DNA of 64,000 nt, from assembly GCA_963663265.2 (NCBI GenBank), contig CAXXXM010000001.1:1240001-1304000 (forward strand). The letters run 5' to 3'. The translations under genes were made by a program, and so were the position numbers. This stretch comes from JAEXOD01 sp963663265. Its GTDB lineage: Bacteria; Bacteroidota; Ignavibacteria; Ignavibacteriales; Melioribacteraceae. Of this stretch, positions 43,835 to 51,593 are shown in pieces. The notes beneath the pieces were generated by a model. It was not told where the DNA came from and ran no database searches. It saw only the letters and a list, made by a program, of their open reading frames with translations. Positions within the stretch are counted from its first letter, which is position 1. Each line of letters starts with the position of its first letter.

Positions 43835-44302
43835 CTAATTATTATATAATCTCTTTTTATTAAAAAACTGTTTTAATAAGTCTTCACTATACTCAGCATA
43901 AATACCAGAATAAACTTTTGGAGAATGATTAAGCAGATTATTCTCCGGGATATTAAATAATGACCCACAAGCTCCAAACTTTGGTTCAAAAGCACCAAAA
44001 TAAACAGTTTTAATTCGTGCTAATGAAATAGCACCAATACACATGACACAAGGTTCCAGAGTAACATAAAGTTCGCAGTTATCTAAATACTTTGACCCAA
44101 TTGTATTACATGCAGCAGTAATTGCAATAATTTCCGCATGAGCAGTTGGGTCGTTCAAATTTTCAACTTGATTATATCCTTTACCAATAATCTTATTATC
44201 TTTTACAATAATAGAGCCAACAGGAACTTCACCGTTATCCAATGCTTTAATAGCTTCCGCTAATGCAACAGACATATTTTTGTAAATAAATTCACTAAAC
44301 AA
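43835..44302 (-). CDS. tadA: tRNA-specific adenosine deaminase
   Basis: A 155-residue zinc deaminase converting A34 to inosine in tRNA-Arg(ACG). The zinc and catalytic residues are in HAEIIAI (about residues 54-60) and PCVMC (about 84-88). It sits between adk and tRNA-Arg, all on the minus strand. That neighbouring tRNA carries a TCG anticodon and so is not its substrate. Confidence 0.94.
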   Translation of the reverse strand: MFSEFIYKNMSVALAEAIKALDNGEVPVGSIIVKDNKIIGKGYNQVENLNDPTAHAEIIAITAACNTIGSKYLDNCELYVTLEPCVMCIGAISLARIKTVYFGAFEPKFGACGSLFNIPENNLLNHSPKVYSGIYAEYSEDLLKQFFNKKRLYNN

Positions 44303-44332
44303 AATATACTCATAACAAAGTAATAAGAATTG

Positions 44333-44405
44333 TACACCCGCAGGGATTCGAACCCCGAACCGTCTGATCCGAAGTCAGATGCTCTATCCATTGAGCTACG
44401 GGTGC
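44333..44405 (-). tRNA. tRNA-Arg (anticodon TCG)
   Basis: The minus strand folds into a cloverleaf from GCACCCG (from 44405) to CGGGUGU plus A73 at 44333. The anticodon stem is UCUGA/UCAGA with loop CUUCGGA, so the anticodon is UCG, reading CGA/CGN arginine codons. The T arm has GGUUCGAAUCC. Base 1-72 is a G-U pair. CCA is not encoded. The following 44406-44605 (200 nt) has no gene that I can see. Confidence 0.95.
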
Positions 44406-44605
44406 GTTTTGTTATGCCAAAAATAAAAAAAAATATTCTTAAATACTAATTGATTTAACAGATATTGTTTATTTTAAGAGGCAAATATTATTAAATATGA
44501 TTATCTTTATTCATAAAATAAATCAATTATTACTGTTTAGATTTCATAAGGGAACTATTTATTTTATTATTGTGTATATTTAATAAATAACTTATTGGAG
44601 CAAAT

Positions 44606-44806
44606 ATGTCAGAAAATTTTGAAATAATTGAAAGAGTTGGTATTTCTAACGATTGTGCTTGTACTGCTGTAAAATCAGTAGTAAGCGAAGCAAATGAAGA
44701 AAAAAAAGTGGCTTGGTTTGAAGTTATTGAACAACGAGGAAGAGTAACATCAGAAGGGAAAATTGAATTTCAAGTAAAAGTTAAAATAGGAAGAAAAATA
44801 AAATAG
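44606..44806 (+). CDS. Dodecin family flavin-binding protein
   Basis: A 66-residue protein matching dodecin in length and pattern: IIERVGISNDCACTAVKSVV, WFEVIEQRGRV (the conserved Trp region that stacks flavin or CoA), then FQVKVKIGRKIK. Dodecins form dodecamers that store or buffer flavins. It is 9 nt before a peroxiredoxin gene. The GGAG ribosome-binding site is 7 nt upstream of the ATG. Two adjacent cysteines (CAC) are unusual for the family. Confidence 0.85.
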   Translation: MSENFEIIERVGISNDCACTAVKSVVSEANEEKKVAWFEVIEQRGRVTSEGKIEFQVKVKIGRKIK

Positions 44807-44815
44807 GAGTTTACT

Positions 44816-45298
44816 ATGTCAGTTAAAGTTGGAGATTTAGCCCCTGAATTTACATTAAAAAGTCATTTATTAGAAGATGTTAGCTTGAGTGATTACAAAG
44901 GGAAGAAAAATGTTGTAATATTATTTTTCCCTTTAGTTAATACTTCTGTTTGCGAAAAAGAACTATGTTCAACCAGAGATGGACTATCACAATACGAAAC
45001 ACTTGACGCTCAGGTTTTAGCAATAAGTGTAGATAGCCCGTTTGCACAGAAATTATGGGCAGATAAATTTAAATTTGATTTTCCCTTATTAAGTGATTTT
45101 AACAAGACTACTATACATGCCTATGGTGCAGCACATGAAGTTTTTGTACCTGGTAAATTTGATTACTTAGGTGTGGCAAAAAGAAGTGCCTTTGTTGTTG
45201 ATAAGCAAGGTGTTATTAAATACGTTGAAATTTTAGATAATCCCGGCTTAGAGCCTGATTATGACAAAATTCAAGAAGTATTGAAAACATTAAACTAA
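44816..45298 (+). CDS. Peroxiredoxin (AhpE/PrxQ-like)
   Basis: A 160-residue thioredoxin-fold peroxidase. The peroxidatic cysteine is Cys46 in PLVNTSVCEKELC, with Cys51 five residues later as a possible resolving residue. RSAFVVDKQG near the C-terminus carries the conserved Arg. It reduces hydroperoxides in the cytoplasm; electron donor not known. It lies in an oxidative-stress set with a dodecin upstream and another peroxiredoxin 16 nt downstream, and it has a signal-free N-terminus. Confidence 0.9.
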   Translation: MSVKVGDLAPEFTLKSHLLEDVSLSDYKGKKNVVILFFPLVNTSVCEKELCSTRDGLSQYETLDAQVLAISVDSPFAQKLWADKFKFDFPLLSDFNKTTIHAYGAAHEVFVPGKFDYLGVAKRSAFVVDKQGVIKYVEILDNPGLEPDYDKIQEVLKTLN

Positions 45299-45314
45299 TT
45301 TATTGAGGTAATAT

Positions 45315-45770
45315 ATGTTAGAAGTTGGAAATAAAGCACCGGATTTTAATGTTAAAGACCAGAACGGTAATGATGTTAAACTATCAGAATATAAAGGGAA
45401 AAAAATAGTTTTGTATTTTTATCCTAAAGATAATACTTCCGGATGTACTAAAGAAGCTTGTGAATTTAGAGATAATTTACCTAAATTTGAAGAAAAAAAT
45501 AGTGTGGTTTTAGGAGTTAGTATAGACTCAATTTCCTCTCATCAAAAATTCATTTCGAAAAATAATCTTACATTTACGCTATTAAGTGATGAAAATAAAG
45601 AGGTTGTTGAAAAATATGGTGTTTGGAAGGAAAAAGTTATGTGTGGTAAAAGATACATGGGTATCGAACGTTCAACTTTTCTAATAGATGAAAAAGGGGA
45701 AATAGAAAAAATATATAAAAAGGTAAAAGTTGCCGGACATGTTGAATCTGTATTAGAAAGTTTAGGTTAG
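45315..45770 (+). CDS. bcp: Peroxiredoxin, bacterioferritin-comigratory protein family
   Basis: A 151-residue PrxQ/BCP peroxidase. The active site YPKDNTSGCTKEACEFRD holds peroxidatic Cys44 and resolving Cys49 in the five-residue spacing of this subfamily. KYGVWKEKVMCGKRYMGIERSTFLID is the standard C-terminal pattern (the conserved segment is around residues 103-128). It reduces alkyl and lipid hydroperoxides with thioredoxin. It ends one base before the PTP synthase ATG. Confidence 0.95.
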   Translation: MLEVGNKAPDFNVKDQNGNDVKLSEYKGKKIVLYFYPKDNTSGCTKEACEFRDNLPKFEEKNSVVLGVSIDSISSHQKFISKNNLTFTLLSDENKEVVEKYGVWKEKVMCGKRYMGIERSTFLIDEKGEIEKIYKKVKVAGHVESVLESLG

Positions 45771-45771
45771 A

Positions 45772-46191
45772 ATGATTTACGTTACAAGAAGGGAAGTGTT
45801 TTCTGCTTCCCACCGTTTACATAATCCCAATATTTCAGATAAAGAAAATAATGAACTATTTGGGAAATGTAATAATCTTTATGGACATGGTCATAACTAT
45901 GTCTTAGAAGTTACTGTTTGTGGGAATGTTGATAAAAAAACAGGGTATGTGATTGATCTTAAAATATTAAAAGAATTGATTAATACACATGTTATTTCGC
46001 AATTAGACCATAAATATCTAAATAATGATGTTGATTTTTTAGTTGGGAAAAATCCAACAACAGAAATACTGGCTATTGAAATTTGGAACATATTAGTTGA
46101 CAAAATTCCAAATGGTAAGTTATATTCAATAAAATTGCATGAAACTGAAAATAACGTTATTGAATATAAAGGAGAAGAAACTTGGATATAG
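45772..46191 (+). CDS. 6-pyruvoyl-tetrahydropterin synthase
   Basis: A 139-residue T-fold enzyme. The zinc histidines are His14 and the pair in HGH (39, 41), and Cys33 is the catalytic cysteine in FGKCNNLYGHGHNY, the pattern of animal PTPS rather than of E. coli QueD, whose loop has CxxxHGH. The C-terminal ETENNVIEYKGE also matches PTPS, with the conserved Glu. It would convert dihydroneopterin triphosphate to 6-pyruvoyl-tetrahydropterin. It sits directly before folE and an SDR, and overlaps folE by 10 nt. QueD remains possible, but the set argues against it. Confidence 0.85.
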   Translation: MIYVTRREVFSASHRLHNPNISDKENNELFGKCNNLYGHGHNYVLEVTVCGNVDKKTGYVIDLKILKELINTHVISQLDHKYLNNDVDFLVGKNPTTEILAIEIWNILVDKIPNGKLYSIKLHETENNVIEYKGEETWI

Positions 46192-46748
46192 AAAAAGTAA
46201 AAAATAGTGTTATTACAATTCTCGAAGAAATTGGAGAAGATAAAGAAAGACAAGGTCTGATTAAAACACCGGAGCGTGTTGCTCTATCTTACGAGTTTTT
46301 GACAAAAGGATATAGGCAAAATATTGATGATGTGATTAACGGAGCTATTTTTGAAGAAAAATACGATGAAATGGTTATTGTTAGAGATATAGAGTTTTAT
46401 AGTTTATGCGAGCATCATTTATTGCCTTTTTTTGGTAAAGTTCATGTTGCATATATTCCAAATGGTAAAATAGTTGGACTTAGCAAAATTCCACGAATTG
46501 TTGATGTTTTTGCAAGGAGGCTTCAAGTGCAAGAAAGATTAACTCAAGATGTAGCTGATACTTTAGAAAAATACTTGGAACCACGCGGTGTTGCAGTTGT
46601 TGCTGAAGGTTATCACTTGTGCATGATGATGAGAGGAGTTCAGAAACAAAATTCATTTACTACTACAAGTGCAATGCACGGAATTTTTAAAAGTGATTTT
46701 AGAACAAGAAACGAATTCTTAAATTTAATTTCAACTAAAAGACTATGA
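46182..46748 (+). CDS. folE: GTP cyclohydrolase I
   Basis: A 188-residue enzyme making 7,8-dihydroneopterin triphosphate from GTP. The zinc ligands are in YSLCEHHLLPFFG and HLCMMMRGV. TPERVALSYEFLTKGY is the usual N-terminal motif. Start is TTG at 46182, chosen because GGAG (46171-46174) is 7 nt upstream and gives a normal N-terminus. It overlaps the PTP synthase gene upstream and the SDR downstream (4 nt). It serves folate or, given the neighbours, tetrahydrobiopterin. Confidence 0.95.
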   Translation: MDIEKVKNSVITILEEIGEDKERQGLIKTPERVALSYEFLTKGYRQNIDDVINGAIFEEKYDEMVIVRDIEFYSLCEHHLLPFFGKVHVAYIPNGKIVGLSKIPRIVDVFARRLQVQERLTQDVADTLEKYLEPRGVAVVAEGYHLCMMMRGVQKQNSFTTTSAMHGIFKSDFRTRNEFLNLISTKRL

Positions 46749-47452
46749 TTGAAAATCCTAAATTAGTTTGGATTACTGGTGGGACTTCCGGAATTGGTTT
46801 TTCTTTAGTAAACAAATTTCTAAATTCTGAAATACATGTTTTAACGACTTCCCATAGCAAGAGTAATTTAATTAAACTAAAAAGTAATTTTTCTAATAGA
46901 ACTAATTTTTCAGCTGAATTTTGCGATATTCGAGATAATATTTCCATATCAAAAATAATTTCTGAGTATTCACAAAAATTCAAAATTGTTTCTTTAATTA
47001 ACAATGCTGGAATTACTTCTTTTAAACCCTTTGAAAAAAATAATTTAGAAGATATTAATACAATAATAGATACAAATTTAAAGGGTCCTATTTTTACAAT
47101 TCATAGTCTTTTACCTATATTAATTAACAATAGTGGGATAGTAATTAATATATTATCAGTTGCAGCTATTGAGATATTTGAAAATAGCAGCTTGTATTCA
47201 TCATCAAAAGCCGGTTTGCTTGCATTTACAAACGTTATTCGTGAAGAATTACGTAAGTATGATGTTAAAGTAATAAATTTTTTACCGGGAGCCACAAATA
47301 CTCCTATATGGGATAAGGATAGTATTGATAAATATGGTGATAGAATGATGAACCCTGATGATTTAGCTGAATTTATATTTAATGTATGGGCAAATAATAA
47401 TTCAGCAACTCCTGAAAATATTACAATAAAACCAATTAAAGGGAATATTTAA
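46745..47452 (+). CDS. Short-chain dehydrogenase, candidate sepiapterin reductase
   Basis: A 235-residue NAD(P)-dependent SDR. The cofactor motif TGGTSGIGF lies near residues 12-20, NNAG near residues 80-83, and the catalytic Ser-Tyr-Lys in LSVAAIEIF...LYSSSKAG. The C-terminal PGATNTPIW and MMNPDDLAEF segments recall the sepiapterin reductase of Chlorobium. It overlaps folE by 4 nt in an operon with PTP synthase, so reduction of 6-pyruvoyl-tetrahydropterin to tetrahydrobiopterin is the probable role. Substrate specificity of SDRs cannot be fixed by sequence alone. Confidence 0.7.
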   Translation: MIENPKLVWITGGTSGIGFSLVNKFLNSEIHVLTTSHSKSNLIKLKSNFSNRTNFSAEFCDIRDNISISKIISEYSQKFKIVSLINNAGITSFKPFEKNNLEDINTIIDTNLKGPIFTIHSLLPILINNSGIVINILSVAAIEIFENSSLYSSSKAGLLAFTNVIREELRKYDVKVINFLPGATNTPIWDKDSIDKYGDRMMNPDDLAEFIFNVWANNNSATPENITIKPIKGNI

Positions 47453-47485
47453 TGGAGTAGACAACTTTTTAGCCATCTACTCCAT
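47452..47485. terminator. Inverted repeat between convergent genes, possible weak terminator
   Basis: ATGGAGTAG (47452-47460) pairs with CTACTCCAT (47477-47485) across 16 nt. No long T run follows on either strand, so termination strength is uncertain. Confidence 0.45.
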
Positions 47486-47493
47486 AATAACTA

Positions 47494-47937
47494 TTATTGA
47501 CGCATTGGTCTTTTAGGCATTTCTGGTCTTTCACTATTAAAACGAAAACTCTCTACCCAAATTATTTTCTGATTTTCATCTAATTCTTTGTAAACAGAAT
47601 ACCATTGTTTTATACGTTCAATTTTGACTCTGTTTTCAAGTTTAGATATCTTTTCACTAATCGTAATTAAGGCTTCCAATTTTGGTGAACCTGCAAGTTC
47701 TTTTTTTAATTGAATCTGTTCGTTTTCAATTTCGCATTTAATTGGATTGACTGATTCTTCAGTATTTAAGTTAATTTGTTTGATTTCTTTTTTTTGCTGT
47801 TCAGTTAAATTGAGCTTTTCAAAAATAGGATGACTCCCCATTTTTCTGTTATTTTCCATGTTTAGCTCACGTTGTTGAGCAAAACTAAAGGATGCAAAAA
47901 GCATAAAAACACTAATTAAAACTAATTTCTTTGACAT
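47494..47937 (-). CDS. Spy/CpxP-like periplasmic protein
   Basis: A 147-residue exported protein with a signal peptide (about residues 1-20, ending SFAQQ). The mature part is all-helical and contains KLNLTEQQKKEIKQI, the LTxxQ motif of the Spy/CpxP/zinc-resistance-associated family, and ends in a proline-rich tail with PEMPKRPMRQ. Family members are envelope chaperones or stress sensors that interact with sigma/anti-sigma or two-component systems. It is divergent from the ECF sigma gene, across a 105-nt spacer that may hold shared regulatory sites. Confidence 0.75.
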   Translation of the reverse strand: MSKKLVLISVFMLFASFSFAQQRELNMENNRKMGSHPIFEKLNLTEQQKKEIKQINLNTEESVNPIKCEIENEQIQLKKELAGSPKLEALITISEKISKLENRVKIERIKQWYSVYKELDENQKIIWVESFRFNSERPEMPKRPMRQ

Positions 47938-48042
47938 ATAAACCTCTATTAATTATTTTTGTTACATAGTTTAGACATTCAAACATGCAAGTAAGTTTAA
48001 ATTAAACCTTTTACCAATATCATTTGTCTAACAGTAAAATAG

Positions 48043-48603
48043 ATGAGTAATAGTATTAACGAACAAATTTTAATTCAAGAATCTATAAATGGAAGCCAAA
48101 ATGCATTTAATCAATTGGCTAAACTTTACATTGATAGAATTTATTGGCATGCAAGAAGGATGTTAGGCGACCATAGCGATGCTCAAGAAGTTACTCAAGA
48201 AGTTTTGATAGTTATTTATGAAAAGTTAAAGAATTTTAAGAATGAATCTTCTTTGTATACTTGGATTTATAAAATTACTTCTACTCGTTGTTTAAATGTT
48301 ATTAGAAAAAGACAAATAAGACGATATGTTTTTTTTGAAGATATTGAAGATATTAATGATAATGGTAACCTTGAAAATCAAATTATTAATGGAATAGAAA
48401 ATAGAAATCTACTAAAAAAAATTGAAACTGTATTACAGACTTTACCAAGCAAACAACGTGAGATTTTTATTTTTCGTCATTTTGATGAATTAACATATGA
48501 AGAGATATCCAAAATAACAGGAAAAAAAGTTGGAACACTAAAAGCCAATTATTTTCACGCATTAAATAAAGTTTTGGAGAGGATAGATGATGAACAACAA
48601 TAA
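48043..48603 (+). CDS. ECF-family RNA polymerase sigma factor
   Basis: A 186-residue sigma factor. Region 2 is in about residues 20-90 (AFNQLAKLYIDRIYWHARRMLGDHSDAQEVTQEVLIVIYE is the typical start to region 2.2, seen near residues 20-60) and region 4 near the end has a helix-turn-helix with FDELTYEEISKITGKKVGTLKANYFHALNKV. No region 1 or 3, as in ECF factors. It overlaps the anti-sigma gene by 17 nt and faces a Spy-like gene upstream. Confidence 0.93.
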   Translation: MSNSINEQILIQESINGSQNAFNQLAKLYIDRIYWHARRMLGDHSDAQEVTQEVLIVIYEKLKNFKNESSLYTWIYKITSTRCLNVIRKRQIRRYVFFEDIEDINDNGNLENQIINGIENRNLLKKIETVLQTLPSKQREIFIFRHFDELTYEEISKITGKKVGTLKANYFHALNKVLERIDDEQQ

Positions 48604-49207
48604 AATACTGCAATATTTAAGCGGAGAAATGAATTTCTCCGAAAGGACCAAATTTGAGTCCGAGTTAGCAAATAATGTTTCGTTACAAGACGAGTTTGGT
48701 AAGTTTAGTCAAAATTTTGATAAGCTTAATAAAGCCAAGTCTATTTCAACAGAATTACCCAATGATGTAAGAAACAGTATTTTAGTAAACACTAATGAAA
48801 AAATAGTTTTAAAAAGAAAAATAAAATCTATTGTTAACTTAAGATTTGGATTTTCTTTAACCTTAATTTTATTATTTGCTCTATTATCGCAATTAGATAA
48901 TACTAATAAAGAACAGCAATCTTTATTAAGCTTCTCGGATTCAGAGAAACAAATAATTGAAGAAATCACAAAAGATGAGGCAACTATTAAAGATATTTAC
49001 CATACAGACATAGTGTCTATTGAAACTGCCAATAAAACTGATGCAGTTAATGATAACTACCTTTCTGACATAAAAGAAATTGCAAAATATGATAAGGATT
49101 TTTTAAATAGGAATAGTATTCCTTTTGTAGATGAACTTGCACTAAAAGAATCAATGAGTGATGAACAAATTGAAGAATTATTTTCAAAATTGGATACATA
49201 CAATTAG
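48587..49207 (+). CDS. Anti-sigma factor, single-pass membrane protein
   Basis: A 206-residue protein with a cytoplasmic N-terminal helical domain that starts KILQYLSGEMNFSERTKFESEL, the anti-sigma pattern of Bacteroidota (no zinc-binding Cys/His), one membrane segment at about 83-103 and an extracytoplasmic C-terminal domain rich in acidic residues. It presumably sequesters the ECF sigma factor encoded just upstream, whose gene it overlaps by 17 nt. A Spy-like gene follows after 8 nt. Confidence 0.8.
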   Translation: MMNNNKILQYLSGEMNFSERTKFESELANNVSLQDEFGKFSQNFDKLNKAKSISTELPNDVRNSILVNTNEKIVLKRKIKSIVNLRFGFSLTLILLFALLSQLDNTNKEQQSLLSFSDSEKQIIEEITKDEATIKDIYHTDIVSIETANKTDAVNDNYLSDIKEIAKYDKDFLNRNSIPFVDELALKESMSDEQIEELFSKLDTYN

Positions 49208-49215
49208 AGGTTAAT

Positions 49216-49704
49216 ATGAAAAAACAACTTTATTTTAATATACTATTATTATCTTTTATAATAGTAACTGCTATAACGGCACAACCACAACCATGGCATA
49301 AAGGGGACTTTCCGCCAGATAGGAAACCTCCGCGTGAGCGATTTGAGCAAATGGAAAAGCTTAAATTGATTGAAATTCTTAATCTGGACGAAAATACAAC
49401 TCTTAAATTCTTTGCGAGAAGACAAGAATCAATGAATAAAGTATTTAAGTTGGGTCAACAACGTGAAGAAATGCTTGAAGAAATTGAACAAAAATTCAAG
49501 AATGGAAATAGTGAAAATAATGACAAATTTTACAAAACCAAGATTGATAAAATTTTAGAAATTGAGAATAAAATGCTTGAAGAAAGGAAGAATTTTATTT
49601 ATTCAATTGAAGATATTTTAACGAAAGAACAAATAATGAAATACGTTATATTCGATTTTCGACTAAAAAGGGAGATAATGGATATGATGAAAGATAAAAA
49701 ATGA
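49216..49704 (+). CDS. Spy/CpxP-like periplasmic protein, second copy
   Basis: A 162-residue exported protein with a signal peptide (about residues 1-22, ending ITAQP). The mature part starts with Pro-rich PWHKGDFPPDRKPPRE, then helical segments LIEILNLDENTTLKFFARRQESM and DILTKEQIMKYVIFDF, the LTxEQ motif of the Spy family. It closes the sigma/anti-sigma operon and is similar in design to the divergent Spy-like protein. It may be the sensor or effector of the sigma pathway. Confidence 0.75.
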   Translation: MKKQLYFNILLLSFIIVTAITAQPQPWHKGDFPPDRKPPRERFEQMEKLKLIEILNLDENTTLKFFARRQESMNKVFKLGQQREEMLEEIEQKFKNGNSENNDKFYKTKIDKILEIENKMLEERKNFIYSIEDILTKEQIMKYVIFDFRLKREIMDMMKDKK

Positions 49705-49798
49705 ATTATTTTATAAAAATATGAAACTTTCGCTTTGAAATTTTGTATAATTATTGTTAAATTTGCACAGCTTATTAGCAGAGTGGTTTAGCAATAAT

Positions 49799-49882
49799 GC
49801 GGAAGTGGTGAAATTGGTATACACGCTATCTTGAGGGGGTAGTGCCCGATAGGGCGTACGGGTTCGAGTCCCGTCTTCCGCA
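49799..49882 (+). tRNA. tRNA-Leu (anticodon GAG)
   Basis: An 84-nt class II tRNA. GCGGAAG (49799-49805) pairs with CTTCCGC (49875-49881), with A73 at 49882. Anticodon stem CTAUC/GGTAG encloses loop TTGAGGG, giving anticodon GAG for CUC/CUU. A long variable arm (GTGCCCGATAGGGCGT) and GGTTCGAGTCC T loop are typical of tRNA-Leu. CCA is not encoded. Confidence 0.95.
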
Positions 49883-49920
49883 CAAAACTCCAATTTAAAA
49901 AAAAGAAGAGAGGTTATACG

Positions 49921-50716
49921 ATGAAGAAACTTGCTTTATTAATTACAGTAATTTTACCAATGTTTATATTTGCTCAGAATGTTGAATTGAAAGATCAAAC
50001 CAAGAAAGTGTATAATGAGGGACTGGAAATTAAGAAAGCAGGGGTAACTATAAAGGATTCTGTTGGAAAATTTGATGAAGCTCTTAAATTAGAAAATTCT
50101 TATATTATTCACTTTCAAAAAGGGTGTTTCTTTATTAAAAGAAAACAATTATACTTCTGCTTTAAGTTCATTTGAAACTTCATTAAAAATGAAAGGGGAT
50201 TTTGACCAAGCTTTGTTTTATGCTGGGACTGCTTCTTTTTCATTAAAAGATTTTGAAAAAGCTGCTGATTATTTCAAAAAAGCGAAAGAAAAAACAAAAA
50301 ATCTTCAAATTAAAAAAACAGCAGAAACTAACTTAGCAAAAATTGAAGAACAAAAGATTTTCCCTATTTTGCAAGCTGGACAAAGTGCTTTAGCAAGCAA
50401 GAATTTTAATGAAGCTATTAAACAGTTTAGTGAAGTTGTTAAAACACATCAAAATGAATCAGCTTATATGGGTTTAGCAGATGCTTATAATGAATTAGGT
50501 CAATATGATAAAGCGTTAGAAAATGCTGGAAAAGCATTAACACATCGTAAAACACTTCCAGAAGGTGGTATTTACTATTTGATAGCTTCAGCATATAAAA
50601 ACATGGGTAAAAATGATTTAGCAATACAAAACTTTGAAAAATGTTTGAATGATAAATCTGCAAAAAATAAAGCTTATAGAGACAGAGCTGAACACGAAAT
50701 GAAAACTTTGAAATAA
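49921..50716 (+). pseudogene. Exported TPR protein interrupted by a frameshift
   Basis: Two ORFs in different frames, 49921-50175 and 50189-50716, read as one TPR protein when joined. The first has a signal peptide (ending MFIFAQN) and YNEGLEIKKAG; the second has repeats such as FDQALFYAGTASFSLKDFEKAADYFKKAKE and ALAS/FNEAIKQFSEVVK. Frame 1 reads SYIIHFQKG and then frame 2 continues GVSLLKENNYTSALSSFE, so removing one base from the run CAAAAAGGG at 50116-50124 restores about 264 residues. This is a real frameshift, a sequencing error in a homopolymer, or slippage. A promoter is likely between the tRNA and the start. It ends at a good terminator. Confidence 0.8.
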
Positions 50717-50740
50717 AGTTATTATAAATATTTAAATTAA

Positions 50741-50768
50741 AAAAAACCTCGTTCTCGAGGTTTTTTTT
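50741..50768. terminator. Bidirectional Rho-independent terminator
   Basis: AAAAAACCTCG (50741-50751) pairs with CGAGGTTTTTTTT (50756-50768) across a TTCT loop. The A run on one side and T run on the other make it work for both the TPR gene and the convergent barrel gene. Confidence 0.9.
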
Positions 50769-50800
50769 GTTTTAAAGTTGAAAAGAATAAAGTATTAAAA

Positions 50801-51451
50801 TTATAACCCAAAGAAAACTGTTGCATTAATATTTACTAAACTCATTGTATCTTCATCATCTTCTTTTCCAGCAACATTAACAATCTTGTATTTAACACTA
50901 AAATCTATGTCAATTGCCGGCAATACAGAGATAAAAACACCTGCACCTATACCAAGACCTGTTCTATTGAATTTTTCACTAACGGTTATTTCTTCATTAA
51001 TATTCGTACTCCCACTTTTACCGGAATATTTGATTTTCATATCAGCCATTGAATTATAAATTACTTCTGCACTTGCATACGGCGAAATTGGACCAGGTAT
51101 TATGGAGTATTGAGCTCCAACACCAATTGAAAGTAGTGATGATTCTGTTTCAAAATGTGTTGTAGTATTTTGACCATATATATTCTTATAATCCAAATCT
51201 TCTTCACCTTTTAATGGGGCATAATTAATCTCACAAAAAAAAGCAAGAGGAATAACAGGTAAAGAAAAACGGGCTTTAGCTCCAATATGATATCCAACAC
51301 CAAATCCAAGTCCTCCTTCAGAGATATCCTTAGTTATTGATTCCGGTGCAGTTAATGTTGTTAAACCACCACCAACACCAATTTTAAATGACTGGGCACT
51401 TATTAAAGTTGTCGAAAATAAAACTAATAAAACAGTAAATAACTTTTTCAT
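50801..51451 (-). CDS. Outer-membrane beta-barrel protein (PorT/OmpA-like)
   Basis: A 216-residue exported protein with a signal peptide ending TLISAQS and eight to ten amphipathic strands with Gly-rich turns (GVGGGLTT, GFGVGYHIGAKARF, GIGAGVF). It ends with ATVFFGL, an aromatic C-terminus fitting a barrel. Small barrels like this occur in Bacteroidota as porins or adhesins; the substrate is unknown. It has its own start, with a leader 51452-51593 that is AT-rich and has no gene. Confidence 0.7.
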   Translation of the reverse strand: MKKLFTVLLVLFSTTLISAQSFKIGVGGGLTTLTAPESITKDISEGGLGFGVGYHIGAKARFSLPVIPLAFFCEINYAPLKGEEDLDYKNIYGQNTTTHFETESSLLSIGVGAQYSIIPGPISPYASAEVIYNSMADMKIKYSGKSGSTNINEEITVSEKFNRTGLGIGAGVFISVLPAIDIDFSVKYKIVNVAGKEDDEDTMSLVNINATVFFGL

Positions 51452-51593
51452 GTTTACCTCGAATTTGTTTGTAAATTTTTATTAATTTAATTATAATTTT
51501 GATTCTAAACAACAACAATTCACTATACTTATATTGTTTTTATAAATTATTATTTTCCTTTAATTTCATTATATTATTATTTATATTAAATAT

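Noticed and set aside
49711..49893. Minus-strand ORF over tRNA-Leu (contains GTRTRTPYRALPPQ)
   Set aside because: It is an antisense translation of the tRNA gene, a known source of spurious annotations.
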